Of a stretch of 64,000 bases of DNA, positions 13,196 to 41,300 are shown piece by piece (within the stretch, counting starts at the first letter, position 1; each line of letters opens with the position of its first letter). The notes under the pieces were generated by a model, which worked only from the letters and a program-made list of their open reading frames with translations, was not told where the DNA came from and searched no databases. The translations under genes were made by a program, and so were the position numbers. This DNA comes from Asterochloris sp. CNOR1 (lineage: Eukaryota > Chlorophyta > Trebouxiophyceae > Trebouxiales > Trebouxiaceae): the NCBI GenBank assembly GCA_963969365.1, contig OZ017747.1, forward strand, positions 3,782,001-3,846,000, in the 5' to 3' direction.

Positions 13196-14135
13196 TCACT
13201 CTCCCTCCCCGCCCAGCTGGGAGATTCTCCTGGGAGGCACTACAGTGGGCTCCAGCTTGGGCTCCAGGTTCTGCATGTCCTGCTTGCTCTCTGGCTTGAC
13301 GCCCTGCTTGCTGAGCGCCCAGTCTGCTGAGTCGAAGAATTTGTGGTCCTGCAGGGCAGCAGGCAGGCTCAGCAGGCTGGCAGTGTCTGCTTTCAACAGT
13401 ATTGCTGTCTAATGGGTGCCTTGCAGCTTGGGTGATGCTGACTATCAGGCACCATGCCAGGCAATCCCTATTGTGGCAAGATGGTATATCTGAGCCTGGC
13501 AGTAGGCATGCTCAGCAGGCTGGCACTGCTAGCTGGGGAATCAGAGATGAGGTGACTGCTCCAAGCAACCCCCCATTTATTTTGTTGGCCCTTGGTATGG
13601 CATCGTTTACGTGAATGCGCCTGACAGTAGGCAGCTCAACAGCATGAGTGTGGGCATTCAACAAGCGCACCGCAGCTTGAGGCGGTAGCAGGCCTTGCCG
13701 CCAATATATATTGCACGCCACACCAGACAGCAATGGATCAGCACAGACGGTGCGCCTGAGTCACAAGTTTGACGGTGCCACCAACACCAGGCTGCACACC
13801 AGAGGTTGTGCATAGGCAGGTGGGAGCTGATAAAACCTACACACAGCACTCAGCTGCTCACACCGTGCACAGCGTGCTGTTAGGTCCTGGCCGGCCCTGC
13901 AAAGATTGCCGCAGAGCGCTTGTACCTTGGGCATGAGCTTCTTCTTGGGACCAAGGTTGCCATACTTGGCTTTGAGCTTCGCCTCCTGCTCCTTCTCGAT
14001 GTCTTGTGCAGACTTTGGTGCCTGCAGCAGGCTACCTCAAGCAGCTGCAGCACCCAAGTCACCTTGAATGCCACTTGAAGTCAGCGCAAAATAATGATCC
14101 AGCATTGCCATTACCGTGGGAGGAACCCCTGACAT
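13196..14135 (-). CDS. ENSA: Endosulfine (ENSA/ARPP19 family), plant type
   Basis: Three exons on the minus strand join in phase: 14135-14115 (MSGVPPT), 14021-13926 and 13348-13196, giving 89 residues. The middle exon encodes a charged helix and the family's KYGNLGPKK signature. The last exon encodes DHKFFDSADWALSKQG, the endosulfine core; plants have FDSADWAL where animals have FDSGDY. The serine in that motif, residue 46 here, corresponds to the site phosphorylated by Greatwall in animals, which turns the protein into a PP2A-B55 inhibitor (established for animals and yeast, inferred here). Donors gtaatg and gtacaa and tgcag acceptors support the joins. The start is the only Met giving a short phase-0 first exon, and the length fits plant endosulfines. 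The gene is divergent from the IRE/Greatwall-class kinase and convergent with the PP2C fusion. Confidence 0.9.
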
Positions 14136-14647
14136 CCTGGACCTGCTGCTATCAGCCTTGCCTTCTCAGCAGGAAGGTATGCTCTGCTGGACAAGAGGGC
14201 CTGAGGACACCCCACCAAGTAGTGAAGGCCTGACACCAATCTGAGGCAGTTTTCTATTGATCTGCGGCAGCCCCGTCCGGGAGATGGCAGCGATTTGATC
14301 GAACAGCCAAGCTGCAGCCCGCTTTCGCGCGGCAAGGTTTAGGGTCCTTGGCTAGGCTGCTTCATGCTTCCTGGATGCGGCCATACAAGCTCTTCTGAAT
14401 CATGCTACTGGTTGCCAGGCAGCACCCGATACTATAGTGTCTATGCAGGCAGAACTCATCCTGGGACCATAGTCGCCTGCTTCCCTGATGGACACAAGGT
14501 TTGCAGCCAATCCCAGGACTCTGATCCAAGCTACTCACTGACATTGAGGGAGTGGCTGACAAATTGCCACTGGTGTGGCCATTATGCCGAGCGCAGAGGC
14601 TGGCCTCCTCCACCTGCAGGACCCTGATTAGTCGGAACACAGCAGGC
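14136..14647. promoter_or_regulatory. Shared divergent upstream region of endosulfine and IRE-type kinase
   Basis: 512 bp separate the two inferred start codons on opposite strands, so both promoters and 5' UTRs should lie here unless either gene has further upstream exons. Short minus- and plus-strand frames in it look non-coding. I could not identify a TATA box or named site with confidence. Confidence 0.55.
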
Positions 14648-30596
<15,949 letters not shown>

Positions 30597-31047
30597 TTGA
30601 TGCGTCCAGGTCACTTTCTGCTTGTCCAGTCTGCACGTGGTCCCCTGATAGTTTGCCCCACCAATTTTTGCTGCTATACCGCACCCCAAATGAGATGTTG
30701 TACGATGTCTGTGGCTTTCTGCATAGTGAGCCAGTTTTGAATGATACACCAGGTTGCCACCAAGCTCAAGTCAGAACATCAGACATTCCATATTCCAAAT
30801 TCCCACTCCTGTAAATGTCAGCCATCCCCTATGCTACTACTCCAGGGCAATTTTGTATCTCCTATGTCTTCTGGTCAACTGGGGCTGCTGCCTGTCACTG
30901 GGCTTGTTACGGGGCGGGGGCGCCGGGCGCGGCCTTAGTTGCTGCTGCGCAGCCCACTCCAGCTGGCTAACTTGCAGGCCATCACCGCTCTGCGCCGCAG
31001 CTGCCAGCCGCAGCATGCTCAGACCCTGCATCAGGTGTGGTGCAGGC
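30597..31047. other. Convergent intergenic region
   Basis: 451 bp between the kinase stop and the lowest minus-strand frame of the next gene. It is slightly AT-richer than its surroundings. It holds presumed 3' UTRs and nothing else I can support. Confidence 0.45.
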
Positions 31048-34000
31048 TCACAGGATACTCACACTCCTAGCGCGACCTCTAATGGCTCTAATATCTTCTG
31101 CATTATAATATACTGGACCTTGCTGGTCAGAAACAGGCTGCACCGGGGTGGACCCTTGCAAGAGCCTCTCTGAGCATGCGTGCCACAGACGCAGGCGACA
31201 CGCAGCCTGCCTGTGGACAATGCAGTGCATCTTGGTCTGCAGTTGGTCCACTGCACATTGCAATGGTCCTGACGCCAGAGGCTGATGCCTGCCACCCACC
31301 CTGTCCACAGCCTCCTGGCTGTCATCCTCCCACCCACACACCAGGCTGTCCAGCAGAATGGCATCTACCAGCTGCTGCGGCTGGGGCCCTGGTGCCAGCT
31401 GTGGCTTGGAAGCCCGCCCCTTGCCCTTGGCACCAGCTGGGGGCCGGCTCTTCGAGCTGCCTGTGCTTCCAGAGGTGGAGGGTGGGTTGGAGCCTGGTGC
31501 ACTGACTCGCACTCCCGCCCCTCGGGGGGTCTGCTGCCGCGGCAGCAGCCTCATGCTGCCAGTGGAGGCCACAGCGCTCCGGGAGGCTGCAGCTACATCT
31601 GGCAGCAACTCGCTGCCAGCAGCACTCACACCCAGCCCACTGCCAGCTGCAGGGGCTGCCTCAGTGCTGCTTTCAAGGGCTCCCCTGCTGGCCAGGAAGG
31701 CGCCAGGGTGGGTCCGCGGGCTGCAGTCCGGCAACTGCTCCGGGTCCAACCCATCTACTGCTGTCAGGGAGATGCTGTGGCTGCTGTCGTCTGCAGCCAC
31801 CGCTGCCAGGGCGTGCACAGGCTCGCTGCCGGGCTGAGGCAGGGGAACCTCCACTGGTGCTGCCTGCACGATGGCTGGCAGTCGCTCCCCTGCGTCCTCC
31901 ACCTGCAATGCGGCTGCCTGTGGGAGCCCAGCTGACAGAGGGCCTGTCTGCCCCCAGGGCGCTGCAGCAGCAGCAGCAGCACCAGGGCGGGCCGACTCGT
32001 GGCCCTGGTGCTGCTGCTGGAGGTGTTGCTGCCTCTGGTGCTGGGCCCCAGGGGGGCTGAGCGGCTTCCGCTCCGCCAGCAGGGGGCCGCAGCCTGCCAG
32101 CTCTGGCTGCACGTCTGCTTTGTGTGCAATGGCTGGGCCTGCATGGGCTGCCTCGAACATGGGCTGCCGAGGGGTGGGCCGGCTGCGGGCAGATAAGGAC
32201 CCCTGGGTGCGGCAGGACAGCTGAGACTGCCAGGCTGCCAGGGAGCTGACATCTGAGGGTGCCCTGCTGGGCTGCCTGCCTGCAGACAGACCCTGCCGTA
32301 GCAAGCGCAGGACAGGTGTCAGCGCGCCTCCAACAAGCCTTGCCAGGCGAATTTAGGGACCTTGAGGCAGAGATGACACATGGGACTGCAGCAGCATCTG
32401 AGGTTGACTTCCTTGTGCGGGTGCTGCTTCAGCAGCCCTTGTGTGCGACCAGGCATAAAGCTGTGCAGGGGATGTCCCTGCATCACAAGTTCACTTGCAG
32501 GAACGCCTGCCTGCTCGTCTCCGTGACCCCTCCAGCATGCAGGCATCCCAACAGGGCCTCTCTCTAAGACTGCCCCTTTGCCTTGTACCAGGGACGTCTT
32601 CTGGGCACAACATCCCTAATACAGGGCCAACGCTTTTGTGTGACATGAACAAGCGGTGTGTCCCTGCAGCAAGCTGGACCTCAACCACCCAGAGGTGGCA
32701 GCAGTGTGGGACACAGACGTGGCTGCAGCAGCCTGCCAAAGTGTGGCTGCACAGATAACAGCAGGCTCACCCGGTATGAAGTGCCTAGCTGGCTGCAGCT
32801 GTAGGAGGGCAGCCTGGGGGTCTCACGGCTTTCCCGCCTGCCAGAGAGCTGCCCCGTTACATCTACCAAGCCCCCTCGCGAGGCCACCTGCCTCAGCAGA
32901 TTGCGCACCCGATCCTCCTGCTCGGCAGCCCCCTGCTGTGCCTGGCTCTGCAGCTGCCACCAGGGCCAGCCCTGAGGCGCGCAATCTGCAGGGCAGATGG
33001 GGAACCATGATAGGCTTGTACCTGACGATGCAGCTGCCGCTAGGGCTTTTGGGGGGCGGCGCCATCTGCAGGGCCCAGAAACAGGCATTGTGGCAGAGTT
33101 GCACCGAGCTCTGCAGCTGCAGGCAGGACCCGGCCTGTACGGCTCTGTCAGAAAGGGCAGCAGGCAGGGCTGCGTCTGCAGCAAGTGCTGGGGTGCAGCC
33201 CGAGGTCAGCAGGACGGCTGCGCAGCTCCGGCGCATGCTCTGCGCTGCAGCCATTGCAGCAGGCGGCTTGAAGGGAGCCTTGCAGCATGATGTTGCCCCT
33301 TGATGACGCCTGGGACATCCACGCATGCACCCACATTGGAGGCATGACAAAGTCAAATTCTGGCAAGGAGCAGACACACCCACACACGCACCTGTTGCCA
33401 GCCTCAGCGCTGTTGCCCTCAGCAGCCGCACACTGCCTGCCCGCAAGCTATGAGGCAGCCTGGCTCTGCTGCCAGTTGACATGCACAGGGCACCCCACGC
33501 CCACACCTGTCTTGGATTTCCCACTGAGCTACTGCCCTCCCCACACCACAGACCACTGAGACCCTCCACCTTGCCCCCTCAGGATCTTGGGTTACTGGAC
33601 TAAGTGCATGCCCACACCTGTCTAGCCCCAGAGATGGAACCCCCGGGTGTTGCACCGAGCCTGCTCACAGGCGTGGAGGCCATCTGCCATTGCCCCCGTG
33701 CCCGCACCTGTCTCGCCATCTCCGGCGCTGGCGCCTTCAGCACCCCCTGACCACTGCACCGAAGGTTGGCCCCCCTCCGCAGCCTCCGCAGCCTGCGGCC
33801 GCGGCCCAGCTGCAGTCCCCACGCGCGAGGCTGCTGCTGAGCTGACCCCTGAGCCGCTTTTGCGCAGCAGGCGCTCGCTGTGAGCAGCTGCCGGGTTCTG
33901 AGACTGCAGGAGTTGGGCTTTCTGGCAGATGGACACCATCTGCCAGGCAGTTTTGCCGGCCCCAGGCCTGACAGCAGCCGCGAGGCTGTGGGCTCGGGAG

Positions 34001-37000
34001 CCGGGGGACGCCGGCCGGCGGGCGCTTGGCGGGGCTGCCTGTGGAGCAGGCGCAGCCTCGAGCAGCGCTTGCGTCGGCTGCATGGCGAAGCTCTCAAAGA
34101 TGGGCGCCCCGTAGCGCTCTGTGGGCTGCCACAGGGGGCCCTCACAGGTGGTGGAGGGAGCCGGCCTGCCTGCAGCATGCAGGAAGTCTGCAACATGCCA
34201 TCGCGGCATGCATGGATGAACTCTAGGCATGACAGTCACACTCTGAGCTCTATCGGTCCCTGATAGGTGGGTGATTCATCTGCCTGCCTGCAGCATGCAT
34301 GGAGAGGGCAGGCATGACCCTGCATGAGCAGCCTGTACTTCACAGCACTGCCTTGACCGAACTGGCTGTGCGCAGACTTGCAGCACAGCCACCACCCAGC
34401 CAGTGGCATGCAAATCATAGCTGAGGATGCAGGGGTGCTCAATGCTGAGGCCGGACTCAGATCTGCACAGCCCAAGCTGAGGCTGGCTGTTTGTGTAGCA
34501 GACTTGCCTGCATCGGGTCCCTCCCCCGGTGGGACAGTGCTGGGAGCTCGGCTGAGGCCACAGGCAACTGCCTGGGGCCCAGCAGCAGCAACACCGACAG
34601 GGTCAGGTACAGCCGCCCGCCTCTGGCCTGACCCTCGTATCTGCTCTGCGTACTCCCGGCGCCTAGCCAATGCCAGAACCACTGGATCAGTGGCATTGGC
34701 TGGCAGTGGCGCAGCACTTGGCAGGGAGTTTGCACCAGGCCCTGAGGCTGTGCCTGCAGGGAGCATGCCACCAGGGGTCAGGTGCACGTGCTCCAAGCAC
34801 AGCCCCAGTGCCAGAGCAGCGGGTTCACAGGCAGCGGTCAGCGGTGGCGCTGCATGCGGCCCGGAACTGGTGCCTGGACCTAAGGGTGTGACTGCAGGGG
34901 AGCCTGCTGCTCTGTGTGCGGTGTGCATGACTGTCAGCATGAGAGTGCTGGATCTTTGAAACATGAGAGGGTGCCTGAGGTGCAGCGCAGGCCAGTGCTG
35001 ACTCATGCCAAGCAGAGGCAGCCAGGCAACACTGAGAGGCGGCCAGGCATGCTGCAGACTGCTATGTACGGACAGTCAGTTACGTAAACCCCATCATGCA
35101 GGGCACAGCTGCCATCAAGGGAAACTCTGAGCCCGCTGCATGTACCCCGCTGCAGCTGCGCCCGGGTGCACATCAAGCCTCAGCATCCACGGCAACACGC
35201 ACTGGGCGGCATGGCCGCTGGGCCAGGCAGCAGGCACCCGCAACATCCACCTTGCTGCAGCCACAGCTGCGCCTGCACATCAAGCCCCAGTGCTGCACGG
35301 TAGCGCCCACTGATACAACGTGCCGCCGCCAGGCCAGGCAGCTCCCCACGCCCCCCAACATACCTTGCTGCCTCTGCGCCCGCCGTTGCCCCAGCTGCGC
35401 CAGGCGCTGCTGCAGCTGGGGGGACAGGGTTGGCTGCACGCGCAGGGACAGTGTTCGTCGGGGCTCCGAGCCTGGCATGTCTGCCCTGGCCTGGCGACCG
35501 CTGGCGCAGTTGAAGCTGTTGGTGTGGTGCAGCCCATTGGCGCCTGCAGCTGGGCATCAGGTAGGCTCATGCAGGTGCAAGGTGGGACCAGGTGCAGGTG
35601 AAGCCGTGATTGGTGCAAGCGCCTGCACAAGGAGCAAGCTTTGGATGCTGGAGGAGTTCAGCAGCATGCCTGCCCCCGCAGTCCAAGCTGGGGGTATCAT
35701 GCAGCCCATTGATGCCTGCAACAGGTGGGCTCTGGGTGACAGGTGGGCTTGTGCAGGCTCCAGGCAGGGCACATTGGCTCCTGGTACGGCCTGTGGGTAT
35801 GGTGCAGCCCCTTGTCACCTGCAGCCGAAGGGCTCTGGGCATCTGTTGAGCCCAGGCAGGCCAGATAATGCTCTGCACGGTGCAGCCTGTTGGTCACTAC
35901 AGCTACAGGAAGTCTTAAAGCAGGCCCCAAAGTAGGGGCCGCACTGCTTTCTTTAAGGAGGGTGTTGAGAGTCTCACAAGCTCCTGCTGCACCCTCTGGC
36001 TCGCACAGCGGGGCCCCGCTCAGCATGTTGGCAGCTGCCCCACCAGCCACCATCAAATTGCAAATGTTCTGTTCTCATCCCCTACGCCTCCCAAGTAGTC
36101 GGCCCGACGGGCCCCTTCCCCAGCTTTGGCAGCCTTGCACCCACCTGAGTGGCTGTTGTCAGTGCCAATGCCCCGAGGTTGGTCGCCCTCGCAGCCACCC
36201 TTTCCTGCTGCCACAGCCCCGGCTCCTGCTGAGGCGTCAAGCTGGGGCCTTCCTCCCATAATGGCTGCGACCTCCTGATCGCTTGCCTCCAGGTTGACCA
36301 TCATGTCCAGGCCTCTGCCATCCAGGCTGACGCCCCTGCCATTGACCTAAAGGGCAGATGTGGTCTGCCTGGTCTGCTCAATTGTGTCAACATCAAACTC
36401 ACAGCGCTTTCAAAGAACTCTATCTGCTGAGCAAGGCATGTTGCGCATATGGCAGGGTGCATGGACAACACAGGTTGGGTGGTAGCGGCCTCTGAAGTGC
36501 CATGCTTGAGAAGCTGGCCATGCAGCAGACAGGCTGATGTATGATGAGCAGACCGACTCTGACGCATTGAGCAGGTGAATTTGCAGCAACACACTGCATC
36601 ACAGCTGGGTATCCATCCTTCGGCAAGCCACAGCGGATGGTGTGTTGCGGCCCTGAAAGGGCAGATAGGCTTGCCTGCCGCTACAGCAGCGGACTTGCCT
36701 GGCACGTGGCCTGCTTGTTGACCTTGGCCCCGGCAGCATTCAGGCTGTGGTTGGCGCCCTTCTTCTGAGCAACTACAGGCAATATGGACCCCGCTGAGCA
36801 TCAGGTACGCACAGGCCACCTTGTGATGCAGAGGCAGGCCACAGAGAATGGCAGGCAACTGCCAGCTGCAGCAGGGCACAGGGATGCCCAGCACCAGGCG
36901 TGCAAAGACTGGCTTGACACGCAGAGGCCACACGCAGCATAGTGGCAACGAGGCACAAGCTGCGGCAGGGCACATTGTTGCTTGAGCTGCTATTTGAGGC

Positions 37001-37802
37001 AACAAGCTGCTAGCTGAGAGAGAGCACAGCTGGCTGGATGTGCAAGCGCACCCCTGGGTTGGAAGCCAGCCGCCTCCCTGCCCCCAGCCACATTGACACC
37101 CTCCATGACCAGGGTGCGCAGCTGCATGCTGCGGGCAGCCGGCCTGATGGAGGGACCGGTTCCACGGCCTGCAGCATGCCTCAAGTGGTCATAGATGTTG
37201 CCAGTCTAGAGCTAACTACCAGTCAGAAAATAGGGCACTGCAACACTCTGAGGCGACAGGACAAGCTCTGGACTGAATGTGGATGGCTCCGTCTATGCTG
37301 CAGCGTCTGCACGCACAATAGAGATGACTTTTGTTGTGACATGCCTGCCCACCTGCCGCCTCATTAGCTCCTGGGTGCTCAGACGCTCTCTGCTGACGGC
37401 AACTCCCAGAGCTTGAGGCTGTGCAATCTGTGGTCTGGCGTCTGGGCCGGCTGGGAGGATTTGGCCCCTGTGGTGTGAGCCTCAATGGCTCTGCAGGTCG
37501 GTGCTGTTGCTGCAACGGTGCTGGCAATTTGCAATACAGAGGAGCTGTCTGCTCAGACATCAACATCGGCCAGCGGCAGCGTTGTGCGCCATGCTGACCA
37601 ACTACCGTCACCTCACCACTTCGGACATGACCCCAAGCAGCAGACAGTGATGACAATGAGCCCAACCTGGCCTGGGGTGATACAGATATAGGAATAATGC
37701 CTCTCTACTATTTTGCATTAACGCCCCAGGCCTGCGTCCTCCCACCTTCAAGCATTCAATCTGCCCTGAGCCAGCTGTGACCTTATCTGCCACTTTTACC
37801 AT
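31048..37802 (-). CDS. Unrecognised low-complexity gene, structure unresolved
   Basis: Not recognised. Minus-strand coding segments, 5' to 3': a possible first exon 37802-37746 (MVKVADKVTAGSGQIECLK, good gtggga donor); frames around 37.6-37.36 kb ending in SRERLSTQELMRRQ; 37.19-37.05 kb (RSMQLRTLVMEGVNVAGG); 36.34-36.12 kb (LDMMVNLEASDQEVAAIMGG); about 35.44-35.37 kb (QRLAQLGQRRAQRQQ, gtatgt donor); about 34.67 kb (ARRREYAEQIR); 34.2-33.6 kb (FESFAMQPTQALLEAAP and onward); and an open frame of 418 codons, 32304-31048, very rich in Ala, Gln, Pro and Ser. The Arg-rich REYAEQIR-like motif resembles motifs of some ciliary or centriolar proteins, but that is only a hint. It might be two genes. The frames between 35.5 and 37.4 kb could not be joined in phase. 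Confidence 0.4.
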
Positions 37803-38345
37803 GTGGCTCAACTCAATGTGAATGCAGCCAGGCTTGTGTTCATGCAGCAACGAGGCTCAATGCAGGGCTGAGGAACTTGGCACGGAAGGCCCCACTCTTC
37901 AAGGCTCTACAATTGCTATCTTGTGATGCAAGCAAGCTGTATCAAATCATGGAATCTGGCAACCTCTGACTCAGTCAGCCTTTGCTCAAGTAGAGAAGCT
38001 GTTGAGGTGCAACGGACACATCTGCTGCTGGCTGCTGGCCCACAAATCTGTTTCAACATCCAGCAAGAACTCATGCTGTCTTGGAGACTAAGCCAAGTGG
38101 CTTAGCCTTCTGGGACTGCATACTCGCCAGAGGCAGTCACCGATACCACAAAGACTGTGAGCAAGCAGGCAACTGCCTGTTGCCAATTCCTCTGGTGCCA
38201 AACGTTGACTGGACCTGCTGCTGTCGTGACCTAAGCGCCAGATCTGGTGCTCAGCGGGAGACTTTCTTGACAGTGCCAAAGGTCGCAAGACTCTATACTC
38301 CGCTGAACTTGTCTTTGGCAGCTGTCTGTGACGACTTTGTGAGTC
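37803..38345. promoter_or_regulatory. Divergent upstream region of the unresolved gene and TRM82
   Basis: About 540 bp between inferred starts on opposite strands. It is less GC-rich than neighbouring exons. I found no named promoter element and no convincing exon. Confidence 0.35.
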
Positions 38346-41300
38346 ATGGGCCGCAAGCTTAAAGGCACCAAACGCCAGCGGGAATCACAAGATGCTGGCA
38401 GCAGCCATGCAGGGGAAGCTTGGAATGACACCGCAGCGGACCCACCCCTGGCACTGATTGCTGTGTGCAGCAGCAATGACCATGTGGCAGTCGCCTGTGG
38501 CCCTAGACTGCGTGTCTGGAGCAGCAGGTGAGCAGTGGCTTGTCCCATGAGCTGTTGGGTTGCTTACCTGGTGCAGCATTCGACCTTGCTTCGCCCTGCA
38601 GGAAGGCCAGTACTGTGGAGCTGCCAGACGCACAAGGCCATGGCTCAACTGTGCGGGGCATTGCCTTCAGCCCAGATGGCTGCTATTTTCTGGCAGGCAG
38701 CGATGACAAGCAGGCACAAGTCTGGGACACGAAGAACTGGGAGCTGCTCAACACATGGCAGGTCCCATGCTGCCACAATGTAGCAGACTCTACCTTGGGA
38801 TGCTCAGCATGTGCAATGCAGATTTCCCAAAGGTTTCTGGGTGCCTGCCCCTGCACTGCTATATCAGCCTGACATCCCTTGCTGCTCTGTCCCCTGAAAG
38901 CTTCCCAGACCGATGAGGCACTTCCAGCGCAGCGTCGCTCGCTGAGCTTGGGATGGACAGGGAGCTGCATTGCTGGCCGAAGCCTGTTGCCTGATGCATC
39001 AAGTCACGGTGCTGCCTGCGACGTCAAGCATCGGTATTTGCGGCGCAAGCATGCGCCTTGGTGCTGTCGGGACTTGCCTGCCCCCAGGACCTCTTCTGGC
39101 GCAGCATCAGCCTTCATGCTCTTGTTGCAGGCGCACGCCCAAGAAGATCAGCACCGTCACCTTCACGGCAGACAGCAAGTGGGCTATCTTCGCAGACAAG
39201 TTTGGGGACGTGTTCAGAGGCCAGGTTCAAGCAGCAGCAAATGCCCCTGCTGCAGCCTCAGGTCACATGGCCGCTCCAGTGCCTGGCACAGCTGCACACA
39301 CTGCTGGCGGCGAGACAGAGCCTGCTGGTGAGCTCCAGGCTCTGGGTCTACACGCGTGTGTCGGCACTTGAAGTACTGCTCTTGGGAAAGGCAGCAGTCT
39401 GCCTGTGTATCACCAGCACCAGTGTACTAGTGCAGGCAGGGCTGGGCAGCATCTGTCTGCTGTGGCCCTAAGCTTTTGCTGTTGCCCTTCTGGCCCAGTG
39501 GAGACATATGCACAGGCCAGCGCTGTTCTGATTTCTGCTAGCAGAGGCGCCCAAGCTGCAGTTGTGGGCGCCCCACAGCGGCAGCTGTCAGCAGACAAGT
39601 CTTGTCCACCTGGAACTCAGGAGAGAGCCTGGCTAGGCAGTGTCGACTCAACAATGGCAGCCTGCCAAGCAGCATCCCAAGCCACAGCGGCCAGCAGTAG
39701 CGGCCCGCAACTGCAAGCAGCGTTGCTCCTGGGTCATGTCCAGCCCTTCAGTCAGGAACAAGATGGTTCCCATGCAGTCAGCAGCGCAAGGAGGCATCCC
39801 AGCAGCAGCCTCGCCATGCTCTACAGGCTGTCCAGCCCCTCATCTGGGCTAATGTCGCTGCCTGCACAGGCAGTCATCAGGCCAAGCGGGAGCAGGCACC
39901 TCGGCAAGAGGGCCAGCCATCCTTAACAGGCTCAGCAGGAGGACCAGCCATGCTTCACGAGCTTTGCAGGCTGCCTAGCCTTCAACATAGGCCCGCCCCG
40001 TTGCTACCTGTGCAGGCGGAACGCAGGGCAAGCACAAGCAGGCAGCTCAGCTAGATGCCCCTGGCGGCACCAGTTGCCACGCCAAACCAGCCCTGCTGCT
40101 GGGACACCTGTGCAGCGTGGTCACTTCGGTGACTTGCTCCCCCGACGGGCGCTTTGTGGCCACCACAGACAAGGACCGGAAAGTGCGGGTGTCTTGCCTT
40201 CCAACAGACTCTCAGCAGGTCAGCTCTGCATCAGTTTACTTTGGCACTCGCACTTAGAATGAGGTGTGGTCGTTTCACCCAAGTCATAGCACTAGAAGGC
40301 GGCACAGCTGCAAGTCCGCTGGCTGGGCCATCACATGCCAGATGCTGGCAAGTGCACCTGGTAGGGGTAAGTGCTCGTTAGAGGGTGACCTGTTCGCTGC
40401 CAGACGCACAGCTGCCTTTGCACAAGTTGAGTCGGGGAGGATACTGTGGCATGTCCTTTGGATATAGTTTCTGTCAAGCCGGGCACACCACACAGCATGT
40501 TGGCCCTGCCCTCCCTTTCCCTTGTGAAAAGGGCATTGCAGCTTGTCACAAGATGCACAGCAGGTCTGCTGCTTAGCAGGCTGCATTTGCATGGCAGGCT
40601 TAGGTGCAGCTATGTCACAAAGGCTGCACCAGTACTGGCAACCCCTTCCTCGCTTTCCCTGTCAATCAAAGTCCTGCCTGCCGCACAGCATCTGGTGCAG
40701 GTCAGTTGCAGGTGCTATTGCCTCACTGATGTGCCTCATGAGGGGCAGCAGATAGAATGTAAGGTGGCGGGCGATGTTGTAGATTGTACACCTTGACTAA
40801 TCAGCCAGGACTACATGCCAACCGCCGTCATGCATGCGTTGCATGCATCAGCCCCTGGCAGCCCTGCATGAGCGCTGCAGCCGTCCTGCAAAGCGGGGAG
40901 ACTTTGTGCAACGCCTGGAATCAGCCTGTCAGCTGGCCATGCACACCGCATCAGTGAGACTTGGTGCAACCAAAGCCTGACTCCTTTGCGCTGGGGCCAT
41001 GCAACCTGCATCTTTGTGTCCCACACCCCTGGACTTGACTTTTGGTCAGCTGGCAAGCTGGCCTGTTTGAAATGTTGCTGCAACATGACTGATCATGCTA
41101 CAGCATGCACCTGCAGGGGGCGCATGAGGTGCAGAGCGTCTGCCTGGGCCATTTACGGTTTGTGACCTGCTCAGCCTTCATGTCCGGGGCCATCCCATCA
41201 GACACAGGGTTGCAATCCAGTCAGGCTTGGCTTCTGACCGGCGGCGGCGATGGCACCGTCAGGTGGGGTGCGCTGACGAGCATGGCTGTTGCGCTGGAGC

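Noticed and set aside
13880-14074. Minus-strand open frame starting MAFKVTWVLQ across the endosulfine middle exon
   Set aside because: It reads the exon in the wrong frame and runs through the intron. The endosulfine frame with splice sites on both sides is far better.
31285-31935. 216-codon plus-strand frame opposite the low-complexity minus frame
   Set aside because: It is a mirror of the GC-rich repeat on the minus strand. The minus frame is longer and has more even composition.
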